From assembly GCF_002019795.1 (NCBI RefSeq), contig NZ_KV917381.1, positions 3,380,068-3,444,067 on the forward strand: a stretch of DNA of 64,000 nucleotides, in the 5' to 3' direction. Made by a program: the position numbers and the translations under genes. This stretch comes from Bacillus alkalicellulosilyticus. Lineage in GTDB: Bacteria; Bacillota; Bacilli; Bacillales; Bacillaceae_F. Below are positions 32,169-41,961 of this stretch, piece by piece. The stretch's first letter is position 1, and each line of letters opens with the position of its first letter. A model generated the notes under the pieces. The model did not search any database and was not told the DNA's origin. It was given only the letters and a program-made list of their open reading frames with translations.

Positions 32169-32831
32169 ATGTTTGATACAGAATTTCTTATTGCCCTATT
32201 AACGATTATCGGAATTGACATCGTACTTGGTGGAGATAATGCCATTGTTGTTGCACTTGCTTGTAGAAATCTCCCCGAGCACCAGAAAAACAAAGCAATT
32301 ATTCTAGGAATTACTTTGGCTCTTGTGATTAGAGTAAGCTTAACTCTCATTGCAGTTCAACTATTAGAAATCCCCTTTTTGTTAGGAATTGGTGGGGCTC
32401 TTCTCATTTTTATCGCCTTTAACCTTTTAACCGATCAAGATAATTCTCAACATATTAACGGGGGTACTAGTTTGTTTGCTGCGATTAAAGCGATTCTATT
32501 GGCAGATTTATTGATGGGCTTTGATAATGTCATTGCCGTAGCCGGAGCTGCTCATGGCAATATGGCGTTAGTGATGATCGGACTTCTTGTTTCAGTTCCT
32601 ATCATTATTTTTGGAAGTAAGCTTATTCTAGTAGGCTTTGAACGATTCCCGGTTATTATTTATATCGGTGCAGGCATATTAGCATTTACAGCCTCACGAA
32701 TGATAAGTCATGAACCCATGCTTGAACCTTTATTTACGAGTCACCCCTATGTGACTGCTTGTTTCCAAATAGGTATCATTATATCTGTCATCATTATCGG
32801 TTACGTGAAGAACCGACGGGTTTTCGCCTGA
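32169..32831 (+). CDS. yjbE: TerC-family membrane protein YjbE
   Basis: A 220-aa integral membrane protein of the TerC/YjbE/Alx family, probably exporting Mn2+ or other metal. IGIDIVLGGDNAIVVALACR (early) and KAILLADLLMGFDNVIAVAG carry the two Asp/Asn-bearing GGDNA and GFDN motifs of the family. Seven hydrophobic segments are apparent. The ATG at 32169 has AAGGA upstream. Unlike many family members, I see no yybP-ykoY element upstream; that element instead precedes a CaCA antiporter gene at 52067. Confidence 0.88.
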   Translation: MFDTEFLIALLTIIGIDIVLGGDNAIVVALACRNLPEHQKNKAIILGITLALVIRVSLTLIAVQLLEIPFLLGIGGALLIFIAFNLLTDQDNSQHINGGTSLFAAIKAILLADLLMGFDNVIAVAGAAHGNMALVMIGLLVSVPIIIFGSKLILVGFERFPVIIYIGAGILAFTASRMISHEPMLEPLFTSHPYVTACFQIGIIISVIIIGYVKNRRVFA

Positions 32832-32861
32832 TACTATTAAACAAGAGGCTAGAACAAAAAC

Positions 32862-32900
32862 AAAAACTTCTACAGGCTAAGGGCTTGTAGAAGTTTTTTT

Positions 32901-32901
<1 letters not shown>
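32862..32901. terminator. Bidirectional terminator between yjbE and spx
   Basis: AAAAACTTCTACA pairs with TGTAGAAGTTTTT, with T runs on both sides, between convergent genes. Confidence 0.85.
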
Positions 32902-33748
<847 letters not shown>

Positions 33749-34981
33749 ATGACCAACATGTTTAGCACATCTCGTATCGTCCTTGTTATTTTCGTTTTTC
33801 TATTCGTGATTTCTGCTTGTTCAAGCGATGAAATAACAAATGAAGGACAAGAGAGAACATCGTTACTTGTAGATGTTAGCGAAGTAACGGAATCAACAAT
33901 AAAACAAACGCTTGAATTAACAGGTCAAGCATTGCCTCAAGAACAAATACCTTTATTTACAACGATTCCACTAGAAGTAACTGAAGTAGCCAAACAGGTT
34001 GGTGACTCCGTTACAAAAGGTGATTTAATTATTTCATTAAACGATGAAGAAGCTCGTAGACAAATTAACCAGGCTAAAGATGTAGTGAAAGAATTAGAGA
34101 ACGCCGTATCCCAAGCCGAACAATTAAACCGCACAACCGAGCGAAACATTGAAGAACTTCGAGAGCTAGAAGCTGAGTTACAACAATCCTTGCAACGTTC
34201 TCAAGAAATGATTGAAAACTTAAGTGAAGACTCACCTGAACAATCTTTACTTGAATTCATTCAGCATTCACTTGAGTTATCAATGAAACAAGCACAACTC
34301 AGTCAAGCTGCTGGCGCTATTCAACAAACACCACCCATCAATATGATGGAACTTGACATGCAATTAGCTCAGGCCAAGGAAAATGTTAGACAAGCTGAAC
34401 AGGCGTTACAAGCAACAGAGCTAACTGCTCCTATTGATGGCGTGATCGCTCAACTTGATGTCATAGAAGGGCAAACAGCCCTACCTAATAGTCCGTTAGC
34501 AACCGTTGTTGTTCTTGACCCAGTGATAGCTACCTTTTCAGCAAATCAATATCAGGTAGGAAAGATTTTTCCAGATATGGAAACTGAAGTGACTATTGAT
34601 GGTCTAAACCTATCGTTTGACAGTACCATTTCGGTTGTATCACCTGTAGTAGATCCACAAACAAATACGTTCCTTGTCCAAATTCCTCTTGAAAACCAAG
34701 ATTTGAGAATTCGTGGTGGAATGAGAACAACTGCTCTTATAGATTTAGATACCATTGAAGAAGCGTTAGTGATTCCTGTGGATAGTATTTTATATGATGA
34801 TACTGGATCGTTTGTCTATCTTGCTGAAGATACCGAAGCAAGAAGACAAGACATTGTCATCGGGTCAAGAGAACAAAATCTTGTTGAAGTACTAGAAGGA
34901 CTTGCAGTTGGTGACCGCGTCATCACGACTGGAAAAGAGAGAGTCACGGACGGGGCACAAATTACGATTAGAAACGAGTGA
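33749..34981 (+). CDS. RND efflux periplasmic-adaptor (HlyD/MFP) lipoprotein
   Basis: A 410-aa adaptor for the RND pump encoded next. The signal peptide (residues 3-23) ends in lipobox VISAC, so it is membrane-anchored. DVSEVTESTIKQTLELTGQA and GQALPQEQIPLF start the beta-barrel/lipoyl part, a long coiled coil follows from about 85 to 220 (VKELENAVSQAEQLNRTTER), then ELTAPIDGVIAQLDVIEGQT (lipoyl) and the membrane-proximal C-terminus. Probably forms a complex with the RND protein to export lipophilic compounds, as for B. subtilis SwrC. GTAGGAG precedes the ATG. Regulated by the leader hairpin perhaps. Confidence 0.88.
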   Translation: MTNMFSTSRIVLVIFVFLFVISACSSDEITNEGQERTSLLVDVSEVTESTIKQTLELTGQALPQEQIPLFTTIPLEVTEVAKQVGDSVTKGDLIISLNDEEARRQINQAKDVVKELENAVSQAEQLNRTTERNIEELRELEAELQQSLQRSQEMIENLSEDSPEQSLLEFIQHSLELSMKQAQLSQAAGAIQQTPPINMMELDMQLAQAKENVRQAEQALQATELTAPIDGVIAQLDVIEGQTALPNSPLATVVVLDPVIATFSANQYQVGKIFPDMETEVTIDGLNLSFDSTISVVSPVVDPQTNTFLVQIPLENQDLRIRGGMRTTALIDLDTIEEALVIPVDSILYDDTGSFVYLAEDTEARRQDIVIGSREQNLVEVLEGLAVGDRVITTGKERVTDGAQITIRNE

Positions 34982-34988
34982 CACTACT

Positions 34989-37900
34989 ATGAAAATTGCA
35001 AAGCTTTCCGTATTAAGACCAGTTGCAATGGCTATGGTCATCGGCTTAATTGTAATTCTTGGACTCGTCTCTCTGCGTGATTTATCGGTCGATTTATTTC
35101 CAGAGATGACCTTTCCTATTGTTGCAGTGACGACTTCTTATGAAGGGGCTGGGCCGGAAGAAATTGAACAACTTGTAACTCAACCGATAGAAGAAGTCAT
35201 GTCTAGTTTGCCTAACGTTGAGTCCGTTTCATCTACTTCACGTGCAGGAGGTTCCTTAGTTCTCGTTGCCTTCAATTGGGGAACCGACATGGATTTTGCG
35301 ACTTTAAATATGCGCGAGCGAATCGATATGGTGCGAGATATGCTTCCTGAGGGAGTTGTTACTCCCCAAGTATTGCGGTTTGACCCAAGCATGCTTCCTA
35401 TTGTTCAGTTGGCTGTAACCGAACCAAATGGTGACATTATTGAAGCTAGAAAATTAGTTGAAAATGAAATAAAGCCACGTTTTGACTCTGTTGATGGTGT
35501 TGCTTCGGTTTCAATTGAAGGGGGAGCGATTAAAGAAATTCAATTGCTTTCAGACCCTAACCAGCTAGCCCTTCATGGAATCACAATGACCGATATACAG
35601 CAAATATTGGCAAGTGAAAATTTAAATATTCCCGGTGGTCAAATTGTAGACCAAAATGTTAATTTACCTGTTCGTATTACAGGTGAATTCACCTCAATCT
35701 ATGATATTAAAAGCTTACCTATTCCGACGACACAAGGGGTTGTTCCGCTTGAAACATTAGTTGATGTCGTTGAAACCCTTAGGCCAATGAATCAAAAAAG
35801 TTATTTAAATGGTGAACCAAGTGTTGGTATATCTATTTCAAAAGCGTCAGGAACGAATACCGTAGCAGTTGCTAGAGCCTTGAATGAAGAAATTGAACAA
35901 CTTTCTGCAAGTTTACCTGAGGGTGTTCAAATAAAAAGTATCTTTGACCAAAGCCGATTTATTGAACAGTCGATTCGCGCTGTCGCTTGGAATATCATTG
36001 TCGGTAGTTTACTGGCTGCTGGTGTCTTATATTTCTTTTTACGAAATTTTAGAAGTACTTTAATTATTGGTTTTTCAATTCCAATTTCGATCATAACAAC
36101 GTTTTTGTTTATGTATTTTAGTGGTCATACGCTCAATGTATTAACGTTGGGAGGTCTTGCCTTAGGTGTAGGGATGATGGTGGACAACTCAATTGTCATA
36201 CTTGAAAATATCTATCGTCTCAAACAAAAAGGGTTATCCATAAAGGACGCAGCCATTGAAGGAACGAGTGAAATTGGTGGGGCCATCGTTGCATCTACAT
36301 TGACAACTGTTGTCGTTTTTTTACCAATTGTTTTCGTTGAAGGATTAGCTGCACAGTTATTTAAACCGTTAGCCATTACTGTAGCCTTTTCCTTACTTGC
36401 TTCCCTCTTCACAGCCATTATTATTGTGCCTTTGTTTTCGTCTACTTTAATGAAGGATGATGTGGAGACCACTTCCTTTGATCATGGGTTCACTAGACTG
36501 AAGAAAGGTTACAAGAGGCTATTAGAGGCTGCTTTAAAACGACCTAAAACTGTATTAGCTTCCACTGGTATCTTGTTGGCGTTGTCACTAGCTGGAATTC
36601 CTTTTATCGGAACAGAATTCCTACCTGCTCAAGACCAAAGTTTTGTATCGATTGATGTTCGACTACCTGATGGAACTTCACTCGAAGCCACACAGCAAAT
36701 TATAGATGAAATGGATGAAAAACTAGTTGGTATTTCTGAAATTGATCTTGCCTATGTAACTGTAGGAGGAACAGATAATTTTACCATTTCAGCTGGCTCT
36801 CAAACAAACCGAGCAACTTATAATTTATTGTTAACTGAACCAGGGCAACGGTCCCGTTCTGACTTAGAAGTTGCTGAACAATTAAGGCTTCGCTTTGCTG
36901 ATATTCCCGTTGCAGACATATCGGTTTCATCCAGTGATAGTGGATTTACGGGTGACCCTATCTCTATCACTGTTAAGGGACGAGATACCGAAACATTAAA
37001 TCAGCTATCGGAAGAAGTTATTTCTATCATATCTAAGGTTGAAGGTGTTCGTGAAGCCTCTTCTAACTTTACAACAGGTAGTCCGGAATTAACCGCTCAT
37101 ATTAACCGACAGACAGCCGCTACCTATGGGGTAGGTAGTGCACAAATCGCGACAACGATAAGCAATGCAACGAGAGGAATGGTTGCTACACGATTAGCAC
37201 GCCAAGGTGAAGAACTTGAAGTTCGTTTAATTATGGATGAGCGCTATACTGATTCTGTAGAGTCCCTACAGCAAATATTAATTGATACACCAACCGGAGA
37301 GCGAATTCCATTATCAGCTGTTGCTACATTTGAACGAAGTGTTGGTCCAAGTACGATTCGTAGAGCGGATAGGTTACGAGAAGTAACGGTCTCTGCCTCC
37401 GTATTGGGTCGCGATTTAGGCAGTATTATGGATGAAATTAAAGTATCACTACGTGATGAGCTTGGCCCTGTTCTTCCTTCCGGATATTCGATATCGTTTG
37501 GAGGACAAGATGAGCAAATGATTGATGCGTTCACTAAACTTGCTGGCGCCATTGCCCTAGCTGTTGTTTTAGTATATATGGTGTTAGCCGGACGTTTTGA
37601 ATCGTTTTATTATCCGCTTATCATCATGTTTTCTGTTCCAATAACCGTGATTGGTATTATCTTTGGATTGTTAGTCACGTTTCAACCATTCGGTGTTGGT
37701 TCCCTCGTCGGGGTCTTAATCTTGACTGGTATTGTCGTCAATAACGCTATCGTGTTAATCGATTATATCAATACGTTAAAAGCACGTGGATTAAGCACTT
37801 ACGAGGCCATTATTGAAGCGGGTCCAACAAGACTACGACCTATATTAATGACCGCCCTTACAACGATTTTAGGGTTAATCCCATTAACTCTTGGATTTGG

Positions 37901-38054
37901 AGAAGGAACAGAAATTCAACAGCCGATGGCTATCGTGATTGTGTTTGGATTAACCTTCTCGACACTTATCACATTACTCCTGATTCCGACTGTGTATTAC
38001 TTGTTAGACCGCCGTAAGGAAAAGAAAAACTTTACTGCAGAAGCGATGGAATAA
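34989..38054 (+). CDS. RND (AcrB-type) multidrug or surfactant exporter
   Basis: A 1021-aa resistance-nodulation-division transporter with 12 TM segments, two large extracytoplasmic loops, SVLRPVAMAMVIGLIVILGL at the start, GLALGVGMMVDNSIVILENI (TM4 proton-relay Asp pair reading GMMVDN) and LVGVLILTGIVVNNAIVLID (TM10). It uses the proton gradient to expel hydrophobic compounds. The family includes B. subtilis SwrC (YerP), which protects against surfactin. ATG 34989 is 7 bases after the adaptor stop, without an obvious strong ribosome site, so translational coupling is likely. The earlier in-frame start at 34902 lies inside the adaptor gene. Confidence 0.92.
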   Translation: MKIAKLSVLRPVAMAMVIGLIVILGLVSLRDLSVDLFPEMTFPIVAVTTSYEGAGPEEIEQLVTQPIEEVMSSLPNVESVSSTSRAGGSLVLVAFNWGTDMDFATLNMRERIDMVRDMLPEGVVTPQVLRFDPSMLPIVQLAVTEPNGDIIEARKLVENEIKPRFDSVDGVASVSIEGGAIKEIQLLSDPNQLALHGITMTDIQQILASENLNIPGGQIVDQNVNLPVRITGEFTSIYDIKSLPIPTTQGVVPLETLVDVVETLRPMNQKSYLNGEPSVGISISKASGTNTVAVARALNEEIEQLSASLPEGVQIKSIFDQSRFIEQSIRAVAWNIIVGSLLAAGVLYFFLRNFRSTLIIGFSIPISIITTFLFMYFSGHTLNVLTLGGLALGVGMMVDNSIVILENIYRLKQKGLSIKDAAIEGTSEIGGAIVASTLTTVVVFLPIVFVEGLAAQLFKPLAITVAFSLLASLFTAIIIVPLFSSTLMKDDVETTSFDHGFTRLKKGYKRLLEAALKRPKTVLASTGILLALSLAGIPFIGTEFLPAQDQSFVSIDVRLPDGTSLEATQQIIDEMDEKLVGISEIDLAYVTVGGTDNFTISAGSQTNRATYNLLLTEPGQRSRSDLEVAEQLRLRFADIPVADISVSSSDSGFTGDPISITVKGRDTETLNQLSEEVISIISKVEGVREASSNFTTGSPELTAHINRQTAATYGVGSAQIATTISNATRGMVATRLARQGEELEVRLIMDERYTDSVESLQQILIDTPTGERIPLSAVATFERSVGPSTIRRADRLREVTVSASVLGRDLGSIMDEIKVSLRDELGPVLPSGYSISFGGQDEQMIDAFTKLAGAIALAVVLVYMVLAGRFESFYYPLIIMFSVPITVIGIIFGLLVTFQPFGVGSLVGVLILTGIVVNNAIVLIDYINTLKARGLSTYEAIIEAGPTRLRPILMTALTTILGLIPLTLGFGEGTEIQQPMAIVIVFGLTFSTLITLLLIPTVYYLLDRRKEKKNFTAEAME

Positions 38055-38058
38055 AAAA

Positions 38059-38240
38059 AGCGACAAAGTCGGAGGGCACTGAAAAAGTTCGGTTTTTAAC
38101 TTTTACAGTGCCCTCTAAAGTCGCCCTTTTTTATAAGCAAGGAGCGTAGCCACTGCCTTTTTTAAAAGTGTTTTACAAGTGCCTTTCTTGTAAAACACGC
38201 GCAGTGTGCGAAGTCCTTGCTCTTCCCTGAATCATCCTGC
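38059..38240. repeat. Composite repeat E8 with AAAGTCG duplication
   Basis: A terminator-like GCGAC/GTCGC hairpin just after the RND gene is split by a 45-bp palindrome (38072-38116) flanked by AAAGTCG on both sides (38065-38071 and 38117-38123), as if it had inserted there. From 38141 the CACTGCC-type hairpin follows, with stem GTGTTTTACAAG/CTTGTAAAACAC. Confidence 0.75.
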
Positions 38241-38305
38241 AGGACACCTTTGAACAACTTCAATTTATAAACTTTCTTATTCCATCATCTATTACCTTTC
38301 TAATA

Positions 38306-38337
38306 CAAAAAAGAGACTGAGCAGTTTGCTCAGTCTC
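38306..38337 (-). terminator. Terminator of the 42-aa gene
   Basis: GAGACTGAGCA pairs with TGCTCAGTCTC; on the minus strand it is followed by TTTTTTT. Confidence 0.8.
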
Positions 38338-38366
38338 ATCTATTTACTTTCATACGTTCTTATCTA

Positions 38367-38495
38367 TCATGCTGTAATCTTTTGGGCGGCCGGACCTTGA
38401 CTAGGTGATCTGCGTAGATTTTTAACATTTTTCTTAAAGAAGTCTTTAAGAATATTACGTTTCTTTTGGTTTCGGATTTTATCTTTTCTTTTCAT
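38367..38495 (-). CDS. Small basic protein, 42 aa
   Basis: A 42-aa protein, very basic: KRKDKIRNQKKRN, then ILKDFFKKNVKNLRR, ending SPSQGPAAQKITA. Ribosome-site-like GGTGGTGAG sits upstream of the ATG at 38495 and a good terminator follows, both supporting a real gene. No family recognised. Lys/Arg-rich size-limited proteins of this sort may bind nucleic acid or anionic surfaces. It is transcribed away from yjbC, 26 bases from its end, possibly in the same transcript. Confidence 0.55.
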   Translation of the reverse strand: MKRKDKIRNQKKRNILKDFFKKNVKNLRRSPSQGPAAQKITA

Positions 38496-38521
38496 CCTTA
38501 CTCACCACCCTTACTTCAAAT

Positions 38522-39073
38522 TCACGTTTCGGTTTCATCGTACGTTAACACTTCATCCACACCGCCATATGATTGTCCATATAGCTCTTTATCTTTGTAC
38601 GTATGAATCGTTTCATACGTCATCTTCATTTTATCAAAAATACTCTCTTCTGACTCATCAATTGGTGACCAATATAAGATTTCTAATTGATTTATTTCAT
38701 TAGTTGCCAATGAACGGCGTCGATATCCGATAGCCGAAGCATGCGCAAACCCTTCTCGTTCATAAAAGCGAAATCTTTTTTGGGTATCTGAATCTTCATA
38801 ATCGAGAGGTTCGACTTCTAAAATGATCGGCTTATTTTTTGCTTTTAGCTTATCGAGTAACTGCTTTCCTAACCCTTGGCCTCTTGCTTTTTTTGAGACA
38901 AATAAATAATCAATAAACACAAAGTCATCCATTTCTACATACATCATCACATGATTTGGACCTTCGTCTTTAAAATAGATATCAGCTTTGTCTTTTAGTA
39001 GTAAATCGATATGCTCTTTCGACTTCATCTCTTCTATTGGAAAATATTGATTAAGTTTTTCATACCAATTCAC
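38522..39073 (-). CDS. yjbC: GNAT acetyltransferase YjbC
   Basis: A 183-aa N-acetyltransferase-family protein very similar in sequence to B. subtilis YjbC: MNWYEKLNQYFPIEEMKSKE, then FIDYLFVSKKARGQGLGKQL (acetyl-CoA loop with RGQGLG) and IGYRRRSLATNEINQLEILY. YjbC precedes spx in B. subtilis and is linked to disulfide stress; here it is 5 kb away, with the RND genes in between. Start ATG near a GAGG site. Substrate unknown. Confidence 0.9.
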   Translation of the reverse strand: MNWYEKLNQYFPIEEMKSKEHIDLLLKDKADIYFKDEGPNHVMMYVEMDDFVFIDYLFVSKKARGQGLGKQLLDKLKAKNKPIILEVEPLDYEDSDTQKRFRFYEREGFAHASAIGYRRRSLATNEINQLEILYWSPIDESEESIFDKMKMTYETIHTYKDKELYGQSYGGVDEVLTYDETET

Positions 39074-39302
39074 TCTTCAATGACCTCCATTTTATCTTTG
39101 TATAATTAGTATATGCATAATTCACCCAACAATAAACAGGGATAAGTGCGGATTTCCAAGGGAAATTGACCCAATTGTTCGCTTGTGCGATATCACCTCT
39201 CTTTCCTATATAAATCGTTCAATCCCCTTTCATTTCCGATGGATTTCAGATAAAATAAGGATATAATGTCCAATTGACGTTTTTAGTCTGAGGAGGATAC
39301 CA

Positions 39303-39485
39303 ATGACAGCTTTTATTGTTGATTTTTTATTGTTAGCTGCAATTGTAATAGGACTTACCGCCTTAAATGGCATACTTACGAATGTGTTTGGAATGAAAAT
39401 ACTAGGTCGTGGGCAAGTTGACCGATATACAACTAAAAGCGCCGCAACCCAAACTGGGTGGAGAAAAGTTGGCGGAAAAAGTTAA
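39303..39485 (+). CDS. Small membrane protein with basic tail
   Basis: A 60-aa protein: one hydrophobic helix near residues 5-28 (IVDFLLLAAIVIGLTALNGI) and a hydrophilic C-terminal half (GRGQVDRYTTKSAATQTGWRKVGGKS split after KSAATQTG). It has GAGGAGG upstream and a terminator directly after. No family recognised. Confidence 0.55.
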   Translation: MTAFIVDFLLLAAIVIGLTALNGILTNVFGMKILGRGQVDRYTTKSAATQTGWRKVGGKS

Positions 39486-39503
39486 TGTAATAAAAGACCA
39501 CTG

Positions 39504-39536
39504 AAAAAGAGCAGGGAATCAACCCTGCTCTTTTTT
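39504..39536 (+). terminator. Terminator after 60-aa gene
   Basis: AAAAAGAGCAGGG pairs with CCCTGCTCTTTTTT. Confidence 0.85.
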
Positions 39537-39619
39537 CAACTAATTTAACTTTATTTCCAACTGGATATTTATGTTAATATAAAAAAGATGTACAATTTAA
39601 AAAGATAGATTACTCACCT

Positions 39620-39664
39620 AAAGGCACAAATCTTTCTCCCTTGTAGGAAAAGATTTGTGCCTTT
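39620..39664. repeat. 16-bp perfect hairpin upstream of ECF sigma gene
   Basis: AAAGGCACAAATCTTT pairs perfectly with AAAGATTTGTGCCTTT over a 13-base loop. No T run follows on the plus strand. It lies about 120 bases before the sigma-factor gene and may be an attenuator or a processed leader; the remaining bases 39665-39783 are A/T-rich with GAGG before the sigma start. Confidence 0.6.
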
Positions 39665-39783
39665 AACTATGAAACTAAAAAAATGTAAAATAATTAAAAC
39701 TATTTGCTCCTACTTTTCGAATATATACATAGAGGAAGTAGCAGACGAAGTCGATATCTACTGTTGGAAATGAGGCAGACTTT

Positions 39784-40335
39784 ATGAATGAAGAGGATAA
39801 ATGGATAAGGAGTATTCAGCGTAAAGCAGACAATGAAGCTGCAAATAAGATAATAACAAAATATTATAAAGAGATTTACTCTTATATTTATCAGCAGACA
39901 ATCAACAAAGAATTGTCACTTGATTTAACCCAAGAAGTTTTTATTCGAATGTTAAAGTCTATGCACCATTACGATTCGAAAAAAGCTTCCTTTCGCACTT
40001 GGCTACATAAGATAGCTACTTATCAAATCGTAGATTATTACCGCTCGAAAAATTATAAATACAGAACTGATGTTAGTCCCATTGAAGACTTTGAAATCAT
40101 AGATTATGAGGACTTTATCCTATCCCTCGAATACAAGGAAGATATTGAAAAGATTAATGAAATTGTAAAGTACTTCAACAGTACAAACCAGCAAATAATA
40201 AGACTTAAACTTTTTGCTGACTATAGCTTCGTTGAGATCTCAAAGCTATTAAAAATAACTGAATCGACAGTGAAAACAAAGTATTATTCAACACTAAAAA
40301 TAGTAAGAAAAGAATTAAAGGAGTGGTGCAAATGA
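39784..40335 (+). CDS. ECF-type RNA polymerase sigma factor
   Basis: A 183-aa sigma-70 family protein with only regions 2 and 4. Region 2: LSLDLTQEVFIRMLKSMHHY then FRTWLHKIATYQIVDYYRSK (residues 60-85). Region 4: TNQQIIRLKLFADYSFVEIS, followed by KLLKITESTVKTKYYSTLKI. It likely directs transcription of its own five-gene operon. The next gene overlaps by ATGA (40332). Unlike classical ECF sigma factors, no separate zinc anti-sigma is evident; the overlapping membrane gene takes that place, as in the B. subtilis sigY operon with yxlCDEFG. Confidence 0.88.
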   Translation: MNEEDKWIRSIQRKADNEAANKIITKYYKEIYSYIYQQTINKELSLDLTQEVFIRMLKSMHHYDSKKASFRTWLHKIATYQIVDYYRSKNYKYRTDVSPIEDFEIIDYEDFILSLEYKEDIEKINEIVKYFNSTNQQIIRLKLFADYSFVEISKLLKITESTVKTKYYSTLKIVRKELKEWCK

Positions 40336-41108
40336 AAAAGCAGCATTTTGAAATTGAATTTCCTGATGATAAGGTCATTGATGAACAAGTCCAATTAATC
40401 GTATCTAAAGGACTTCAACCAAATCAATCATTCTTTGCTTCTTTAAAAGGAATGTATTACCAAATAGGAATGAAATACCTTTTTCATGATGCAACAGAAA
40501 TTATCTTTATGGTACTTATTTCAATTGCCATCCTCATTTTCATAGGCATTGATATTGGACAAAGTCTGAATCAAAATGGTGTAGTTTATTCAATTATTTT
40601 CATCTTATCACCCATTTTATATTTAGTAATGGTTAGTACTTCATACTTCAATACAAAACAGAATCAAACATTGGAAATTGAAATGACCTGTAAGTATAAC
40701 ATTTCTCAAGTAGCTGCTTTTCGGATGTTTATTTTTAGTATGATGAGTATTTTGGGAAACCTTTTCTTTATTTTAATAATCGCATTTGTCAACCCGGCAA
40801 TAAATGTTATATTAGCCTTTATGATTTCTACAACTTCTCTGTTCTTATTTTCTACACTATTTCTTTATGTCATCACAAAAGTCAAAACAAAAAAAGTAAA
40901 CTATATTTTTGGTATCAGCTGGATATTACTTAATTTACTATTGTATAAATTTAGTTTTGAATTCTATCATTTATTTTTAAAAAACCTGCCGATTTATGTC
41001 TACGGTATAATTACAATCATTTGTACCTTACTATATGCAAATCATTTAAATAAACTACTATCTTTTAAAAATAACGAAAGGGTGATGTACCATGTTGACA
41101 ATACATAA
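40332..41108 (+). CDS. Membrane protein of the sigma-ABC operon, possible anti-sigma
   Basis: A 258-aa protein. About 55 cytoplasmic N-terminal residues (KKQHFEIEFPDDKVIDEQVQ) come before six hydrophobic segments (for example IIFMVLISIAILIFIGIDIG and MFIFSMMSILGNLFFILIIA). The 4-base ATGA overlap with the sigma gene and the soluble N-terminal part are what an anti-sigma membrane partner would look like, but there is no zinc motif. It overlaps the ABC ATPase gene by 17 bases. Function inferred from the operon alone; it may instead be a third permease-like subunit. Confidence 0.65.
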   Translation: MKKQHFEIEFPDDKVIDEQVQLIVSKGLQPNQSFFASLKGMYYQIGMKYLFHDATEIIFMVLISIAILIFIGIDIGQSLNQNGVVYSIIFILSPILYLVMVSTSYFNTKQNQTLEIEMTCKYNISQVAAFRMFIFSMMSILGNLFFILIIAFVNPAINVILAFMISTTSLFLFSTLFLYVITKVKTKKVNYIFGISWILLNLLLYKFSFEFYHLFLKNLPIYVYGIITIICTLLYANHLNKLLSFKNNERVMYHVDNT

Positions 41109-41961
41109 TGTAAGTAAAACATTTGGTAACTTTACTGCACTTAAAAATATTAACCTTGAATTTAGGAACGGAGTATATGGGTTATTAGCACCAAATGGCG
41201 CTGGTAAAACTACATTAATTAAAATGATGACAACTCTCATTTTTCCAAGCGAAGGAGAAATCCTATACCAAGGGCAGGAAATTAACAAACTCGGTGAGGA
41301 TTATAGAGAAGTACTAGGATATTTGCCACAACAGTTTGGCTTTTATAAGCATTATAGCCCCAATAAGTATTTAAGTTATTTAGCTGCACTAAAGGGGCTC
41401 GATAGAAAAACTTCCAAAGATAAGATTAGTGAATTACTGAAGTTGGTAGCATTAGAGGATGTAGCCGATAAAAAAATGAAAAAATTTTCTGGTGGTATGA
41501 TACAGCGTGTTGGCATAGCACAAGCCATGCTTAATAATCCTAAAGTATTAATATTAGATGAGCCAACTGCAGGTCTAGATCCAAAAGAGCGTGTAAGATT
41601 CAGGAATTTACTTTCAGAGTTAGCTAGAGATAGGATTATTATTCTTTCCACTCACATTGTGTCAGATGTTGAATCGATTGCAAATGAAATTGTTATGATT
41701 AAAGACAAAGAAGTTCTTTATAAAGACAAGGTTAAACCGATTTGTCAAACCCTTGATGGACTCGTATTTGAAACGGAAGTCCCATTTGATGAAATGACAA
41801 TATTTAGACAAAATTACTTATCTTTATCTGAAAAGCAAGCAGATGAAAACATGCTAGTAAAGTTTATCTCTAAAGGGGAAATTAACCCATTATGGAGGCG
41901 GGTTACACCTAATTTAGAGGATGTATTTTTGTATGTTTATCAGGACGGAGAAACCATATAG
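41092..41961 (+). CDS. ABC transporter ATPase
   Basis: A 289-aa ATP-binding protein: Walker A GLLAPNGAGKTTLIKMM (residues 29-45), signature SGGMIQRVGIAQ near 132, Walker B KVLILDEPTAGLDP near 152-165 and the H-loop ILSTHIVSD. Works with the two permeases downstream for efflux or lantibiotic-like immunity. Start ATG with AAAGGGTG upstream, overlapping the previous gene by 17 bases. Operon: sigma, membrane protein, ATPase, permease, permease. Confidence 0.9.
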   Translation: MLTIHNVSKTFGNFTALKNINLEFRNGVYGLLAPNGAGKTTLIKMMTTLIFPSEGEILYQGQEINKLGEDYREVLGYLPQQFGFYKHYSPNKYLSYLAALKGLDRKTSKDKISELLKLVALEDVADKKMKKFSGGMIQRVGIAQAMLNNPKVLILDEPTAGLDPKERVRFRNLLSELARDRIIILSTHIVSDVESIANEIVMIKDKEVLYKDKVKPICQTLDGLVFETEVPFDEMTIFRQNYLSLSEKQADENMLVKFISKGEINPLWRRVTPNLEDVFLYVYQDGETI

